A stretch of DNA of 37,240 nt. Origin: CAYFMP01 sp964344215. GTDB taxonomy: Bacteria; Pseudomonadota; Alphaproteobacteria; Rhodospirillales; Casp-alpha2. This document shows, in pieces, positions 33,892-37,240 of the stretch. The number at the start of each line of letters is the position of its first letter. The first letter of the stretch is position 1. The DNA is taken from contig CAYFMP010000034.1 in the NCBI GenBank assembly GCA_964344215.1, positions 1 through 37,240 on the forward strand. Reading direction: 5' to 3'. The notes below the pieces were generated by a model that had not been told where the DNA came from, searched no databases, and saw nothing but the letters and a program-made list of their open reading frames with translations. The position numbers were made by a program, and so were the translations under genes.

Positions 33892-34028
33892 TATTTGATT
33901 CATTATTGCAAATTTCTTTTATCCGGGCAACCATGATTATGGCTCTGGTCAGTGAAACGGCCGCTTGCCGATCGGAAGCGATACGGAAACAGTTCGGCTG
34001 GTCATCGCGGGGAGGCGATTTCGGAGAC

Positions 34029-35657
34029 ATGCAGGAATCCGACAACCTGTACGACTACATTGTCGTCGGCGCCGGTTCGGCTGGTTGCGTCGTCGCCAAC
34101 CGCCTCAGCGCCGATCCGGACAAACGGGTGTTGTTACTGGAGGCCGGCGGCCGCGATCGCAGTCCTTGGCTGCATGTGCCGGTCGGGTATTTCAAGACCC
34201 TGCACAACCCCAGAACCGACTGGTGCTACAAGACCCAGCCCGACCCCGGCTTGAATGGCCGTAGCATTGACTGGCCACGCGGCAAGACCCTGGGCGGGTC
34301 GAGCGCCATCAACGGGCTCATTTACATTCGTGGCCATAGAGCCGATTACGACCACTGGCGCCAGCTGGGCAATGCCGGCTGGTCGTTTACCGACGTGCTG
34401 CCGTATTTCAAGCGCGCCGAAAACCAGGAGCGTGGTGGTGACGACTACCATGGGACGGGTGGACCGCTGTCGGTCTCGGACATGCGGTTCGAAAGCCGGA
34501 TTTGCGATGCCTTCATTGCCGCCGCCGAGGAAATCGGCATTCCTCGGAACGACGATTTCAACGGTCCCGAATTGGAGGGCGCCGGGTATTTTCAACTGAC
34601 GACACGGGATGGGTGGCGATGTTCGACGGCGACCGCCTACCTGAAGCCAATCCGCCATCGCCGAAACCTGGATGTCGTCACCCATGCTCTCGTCGACGGG
34701 CTTGTTTTTGACGACGACGATGGCCTTGCCGCGCGGGGCATTTCGTTCTCGGTTGGCGGTGTCTCGCGAGTGGCCGAACTGCGCACCGGCGGCACCGCGG
34801 TGCTGTCGGCGGGTGCCATCGGTTCGCCGCAGATCCTCCAGGTTTCCGGGATCGGACCGGGAAAGCTGCTGAGCGACGTCGGTGTTCGTGTGCGCCTCGA
34901 CCTGTCCGGCGTCGGCGCCAACCTTCAAGACCATCTCCAGATTCGCATGGTCTACAAGGTCAACGTTCCGACACTCAACGACCAGATCAACAATTTCTTC
35001 CGCCGCATGCTGATCGGCATCGAGTATATGGCCCGACGTACCGGTCCGATGGCCATGGGCGCCAGCCAAGTCTGCGTGTTCACCAAGACCCGACCTGAAC
35101 TGGAAATTCCGAACATTCAATTTCACTTCCAGCCACTGAGCGCCGACAAGCCGGGCATCGAGATGCATCCGTTCTCGGGTGTGACCGCCTCTGTTTGCCA
35201 ACTGCGCCCGGAAAGCCGAGGTCGGATCGAAATCGTTTCGCCCCGCGCCGCCGATTATCCGGCCATTCACCCAAATTATCTGTCGACGGCCATCGATCGA
35301 CAGACCGCCGCCGCCGCCATGGGCGTCACCCGCAGGCTGATGGCCACCCGGGCCCTGGAGCCATTCGTGGTCGAGGAAATGGTGCCGGGCTCCGAAGCCC
35401 AAACCGACGACGAACTGCTGGAAAGCGCCCGCAACATTTCGCAAACCATCTATCATCCGGTCGGAACCTGTAAGATGGGGTCGGACCCCGAGTCCGTTGT
35501 CGACGATCGGTTACGGGTACATGGCGTGAAGGGACTGCGGGTCGTCGACGCGTCGATCATGCCGACCATCGCTTCCGGTAACACCAACGCGCCGGCGATC
35601 ATGATCGGCGAGAAGGCAGCCGACCTAATCCGTGAGGACTCCCGGCGGCTCCGATAG
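34029..35657 (+). CDS. GMC-family flavin oxidoreductase (choline dehydrogenase-like)
   Basis: The 542-residue FAD enzyme begins YDYIVVGAGSAGCVVANRL with LLLEAGGRD (FAD fold). It carries the GMC signatures GGSSAINGLIYIRG and GAIGSPQILQVSGIGP. The C-terminal catalytic pair is His in YHPVGTCKMG and Asn in GNTNAPAIM. The ATG at 34029 was chosen because the FAD strand begins a few residues later, as in relatives; an upstream in-frame reading from 33906 would add 41 unusual residues and start 15 bases from the palindrome. Members oxidise alcohols to aldehydes. It is divergent from dctP and probably oxidises the same class of substrate. It is not part of the known hps set. Confidence 0.9.
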   Translation: MQESDNLYDYIVVGAGSAGCVVANRLSADPDKRVLLLEAGGRDRSPWLHVPVGYFKTLHNPRTDWCYKTQPDPGLNGRSIDWPRGKTLGGSSAINGLIYIRGHRADYDHWRQLGNAGWSFTDVLPYFKRAENQERGGDDYHGTGGPLSVSDMRFESRICDAFIAAAEEIGIPRNDDFNGPELEGAGYFQLTTRDGWRCSTATAYLKPIRHRRNLDVVTHALVDGLVFDDDDGLAARGISFSVGGVSRVAELRTGGTAVLSAGAIGSPQILQVSGIGPGKLLSDVGVRVRLDLSGVGANLQDHLQIRMVYKVNVPTLNDQINNFFRRMLIGIEYMARRTGPMAMGASQVCVFTKTRPELEIPNIQFHFQPLSADKPGIEMHPFSGVTASVCQLRPESRGRIEIVSPRAADYPAIHPNYLSTAIDRQTAAAAMGVTRRLMATRALEPFVVEEMVPGSEAQTDDELLESARNISQTIYHPVGTCKMGSDPESVVDDRLRVHGVKGLRVVDASIMPTIASGNTNAPAIMIGEKAADLIREDSRRLR

Positions 35658-35682
35658 GGCCGAACGGAGAATGGAGGGAAAT

Positions 35683-36126
35683 ATGTACGAGAAGATTCTG
35701 TTCCCTGTCGACCTCGGCGACACCGATTCGCAGGAAGCCGCGCGTCGTCGCGCCGTCGACATGGCGAAGATGTGCGGCGCCGAACTGCATGTGCTGAACG
35801 TGTTACCGCTTTTCGCTTTCGGTTCGGCGGATATGTACCCGCCTGAAGGGTTCGAGGAACAAGCGACGACCCGCGCCCATGATGACCTGAAGGACTACGT
35901 GGATCGAATCATTGCGCCGGAACTCATAGACGTTCAAGCGGCCATCGCGCACGGGACGGTCTACAAGGAGATCATCGAATATTCGGAAGCGCACGCGATC
36001 GACCTCATCGTTCTCGCCTCGCACCGGCCCGAACTGAGCGACTATCTGCTCGGCCCCAACGCTGCCCGCGTGGTTCGCCATGCCAACTGTTCGGTAATGG
36101 TGATTCGGGGTGAGAAGACGGCCTAA
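35683..36126 (+). CDS. Universal stress protein (UspA family), TRAP-associated
   Basis: The 147-residue single-domain UspA protein starts MYEKILFPVDLGDTDSQEA, with the nucleotide-fold end DLIVLASHRPELSDYLLGPNAARVVRHANCSVMVIRG. The usual glycine-rich ATP loop (G-2x-G-9x-G-S/T) is changed: SHRPELSDYLLGPN lacks the first glycines. The gene lies 25 bases after the GMC gene with GGAGGGA as ribosome binding site. Usp proteins often accompany TRAP systems; TeaD, for example, modulates ectoine uptake by TeaABC. A similar role for this TRAP system is inferred. Confidence 0.88.
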   Translation: MYEKILFPVDLGDTDSQEAARRRAVDMAKMCGAELHVLNVLPLFAFGSADMYPPEGFEEQATTRAHDDLKDYVDRIIAPELIDVQAAIAHGTVYKEIIEYSEAHAIDLIVLASHRPELSDYLLGPNAARVVRHANCSVMVIRGEKTA

Positions 36127-36169
36127 CGGGCGATACCGTAAAGTCCGGCTAAGACCGGGAGCCCGAAGG

Positions 36170-36978
36170 GGCATTGTCAGAGAAACTGGCTTGAGTCGGT
36201 GTTGCGTGTTTCGTAGCGTCTGATGATGAAGAATCCTTTCCGCTATTTCAAAACCTCGCCCGAAGTTATCCGCCTGACCGTGATGATATATGTCCGGTTT
36301 CCGCTTTCCTTGCGGCAAGTCGGAGACTTGCTTCATGAGCGCGGTATCGACATTGGTTGTGAAACGGTGCTTGCTTGGAGGAACCGGATCGGACCGCTAT
36401 TTGCGGCAGAAATCAGAAAGAAACGACCCGCATCGACGCGACAACCACCGCCGTGGAGATGGCATCCGGACGAAGTCCTCGTGCGGATCAGCGGTGAAAC
36501 CCACTATCTCTGGCGGGCAGTTGATCACGAAGGTGAAATCCTCGAAGCGTTGGTTGCAAAGAAGCGTGATCGCAAGGCTGCACTTAGGTTTATGAAGAGA
36601 GCGATGAAGCGATATGGCAATCCTCTCGAGAGTGTGACAGACCGCCTTCGCTCCTATCGTGCCGCCATGAAAGAGATTGACAACGAAGCGCGACAATCAA
36701 CAGGACGGTGGCTGAACAATCGAGCGGACAACTCCCATCAACCATTCCGACGACGAGAGCAGGCGATGGCCAGATTCAGAAGCGCAAGGTCGCTACGGAT
36801 ATTCGCCTCGATACACTCCTCCGTTCACAACCACTTCAACCAAGAACGCCATCTCTACAATCGGCAAGTCCTCAAGATCAATCGGTCATCCGCACTAGCC
36901 GAGTGGCGTGATCCGTGCGTTGCCTGAGGACCGAGAGATGGCTTTACATTGCCCATCGCAGATTCCTCTGACAAGGCC
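36170..36978 (+). mobile_element. IS6-family insertion sequence (copy B)
   Basis: The terminal inverted repeats are GGCATTGTCAGAG (36170-36182) and CTCTGACAAGGCC (36966-36978), 12 of 13 bases paired. The length of 809 bases is typical of IS6. One transposase gene is inside. No clear 8-base target duplication flanks it, which agrees with IS6 recombination or an old insertion. Confidence 0.8.
36223..36927 (+). CDS. IS6-family transposase, catalytic Glu replaced by Asp
   Basis: The 234-residue protein is full length for IS6. It has the N-terminal part (RFPLSLRQVGDLLHERGIDIGCETV) and the catalytic core with Asp83 (HPDEVLVRI) and Asp140 (VTDRLRSY). The third residue, normally Glu in NNRAENSH, is Asp169 here (NNRADNSHQP). 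The C-terminal HNHFNQERHLYNR is normal. The gene is intact otherwise, but activity may be weak or lost because DDE has become DDD. Confidence 0.88.
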   Translation: MMKNPFRYFKTSPEVIRLTVMIYVRFPLSLRQVGDLLHERGIDIGCETVLAWRNRIGPLFAAEIRKKRPASTRQPPPWRWHPDEVLVRISGETHYLWRAVDHEGEILEALVAKKRDRKAALRFMKRAMKRYGNPLESVTDRLRSYRAAMKEIDNEARQSTGRWLNNRADNSHQPFRRREQAMARFRSARSLRIFASIHSSVHNHFNQERHLYNRQVLKINRSSALAEWRDPCVA

Positions 36979-37240
36979 GAATAGCCACGTCGGGCCGAAA
37001 CCGGCCCGAAATCCCCGACCAGAGACCGGAAATCAGACCTTAAGTCGCTGATAATTGGGCGGTTGTTATGGGCTCCCTGGGAACCGGCCCAGGAGACGGG
37101 ACTGGTTGGCGTAGGGGGAGGGATTGCCGTTGCTTCGCTCCGTCATCTCCGCTGCGCTCCGATCCCGAACAAGGGTTCGTTCACCATCCCCCGTCCCCAC
37201 AAACCGATAGCCCCACGCGGCGGCTATCGGTTTGTGGCGG
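36979..37240. other. Non-coding end of window with two inverted repeats
   Basis: No gene is supported here. One inverted repeat (TCGGGCC/GGCCCGA, 36990-37009) lies just outside the IS element. A second, 37197-37237, is listed separately. Confidence 0.5.
37197..37237. terminator. Long perfect hairpin near the window end
   Basis: Perfect 16-base arms CCACAAACCGATAGCC and GGCTATCGGTTTGTGG enclose a 9-base loop. It could be a bidirectional terminator for a gene beyond the window. There is no T tract, so a repetitive palindromic element is also possible. Confidence 0.5.

Noticed and set aside
33906..34028. Longer N-terminus for the GMC oxidoreductase
   Set aside because: The extra 41 residues resemble nothing in the family, and an ATG close to the FAD-binding strand is available at 34029.
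37080..37196. tRNA-like GGTTCG segment near the window end
   Set aside because: No cloverleaf partners could be found around it.

Overview
The window is GC-rich, densely packed DNA. Its gene set (PrtD/HlyD-type secretion with a huge RTX/VCBS protein, ubiTUV, TRAP transport, an HpsN-like dehydrogenase and an ArsR-rhodanese regulator) suggests a free-living, probably marine alphaproteobacterium of Rhodospirillales type able to grow with little oxygen. The taxon is inferred from gene content only. No rRNA, tRNA or CRISPR array was seen.

Region 1 (1-13949): the 3' part of a giant secreted protein (cadherin/VCBS-like domains, RTX calcium repeats, two ThuA-like domains inside a 1.3-kb tandem duplication, two probable beta-propellers and a C-terminal type I secretion signal). 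It is followed by its likely ABC exporter, which carries an unusual histone-H1-like Lys/Ala/Pro tail, by a membrane fusion protein that overlaps it by ATGA, and by a trypsin-like serine protease. A 100-N assembly gap lies inside the duplication. The TolC partner is not in the window.

Region 2 (13950-22743): a decayed histidine kinase fragment, then a five-gene operon: DsrE-like protein, SQR-like flavoprotein, MMPL/RND transporter, LolA-like periplasmic protein and outer-membrane beta-barrel. A strong sigma70-type promoter precedes it, and its -10 box overlaps a palindrome. A degenerate metallo-beta-lactamase-fold protein (minus strand) and an ArsR-rhodanese fusion regulator follow. An 18-bp palindrome matching the operon operator at 14 of 18 bases lies just upstream of the regulator gene. 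The region therefore reads as a self-contained, probably sulfide/persulfide-responsive envelope system and is the best candidate for something undescribed.

Region 3 (22744-25868): an IS481 remnant and the minus-strand operon ubiT-ubiU-ubiV for oxygen-independent ubiquinone hydroxylation, with all expected iron-sulfur cysteines.

Region 4 (25869-36978): a catabolic island bounded by two IS6-type elements whose ends share GGCATTGTC. Inside, on the minus strand, are dctP-dctQ-dctM (TRAP uptake), an IclR regulator, an HpsN/HisD-family dehydrogenase, an SDR and a zinc alcohol dehydrogenase. On the plus strand are a GMC oxidoreductase and a universal stress protein. The content resembles dihydroxypropanesulfonate (DHPS) use. 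An 18-bp perfect palindrome sits between the divergent dctP and GMC genes. The window ends in non-coding DNA with two inverted repeats.
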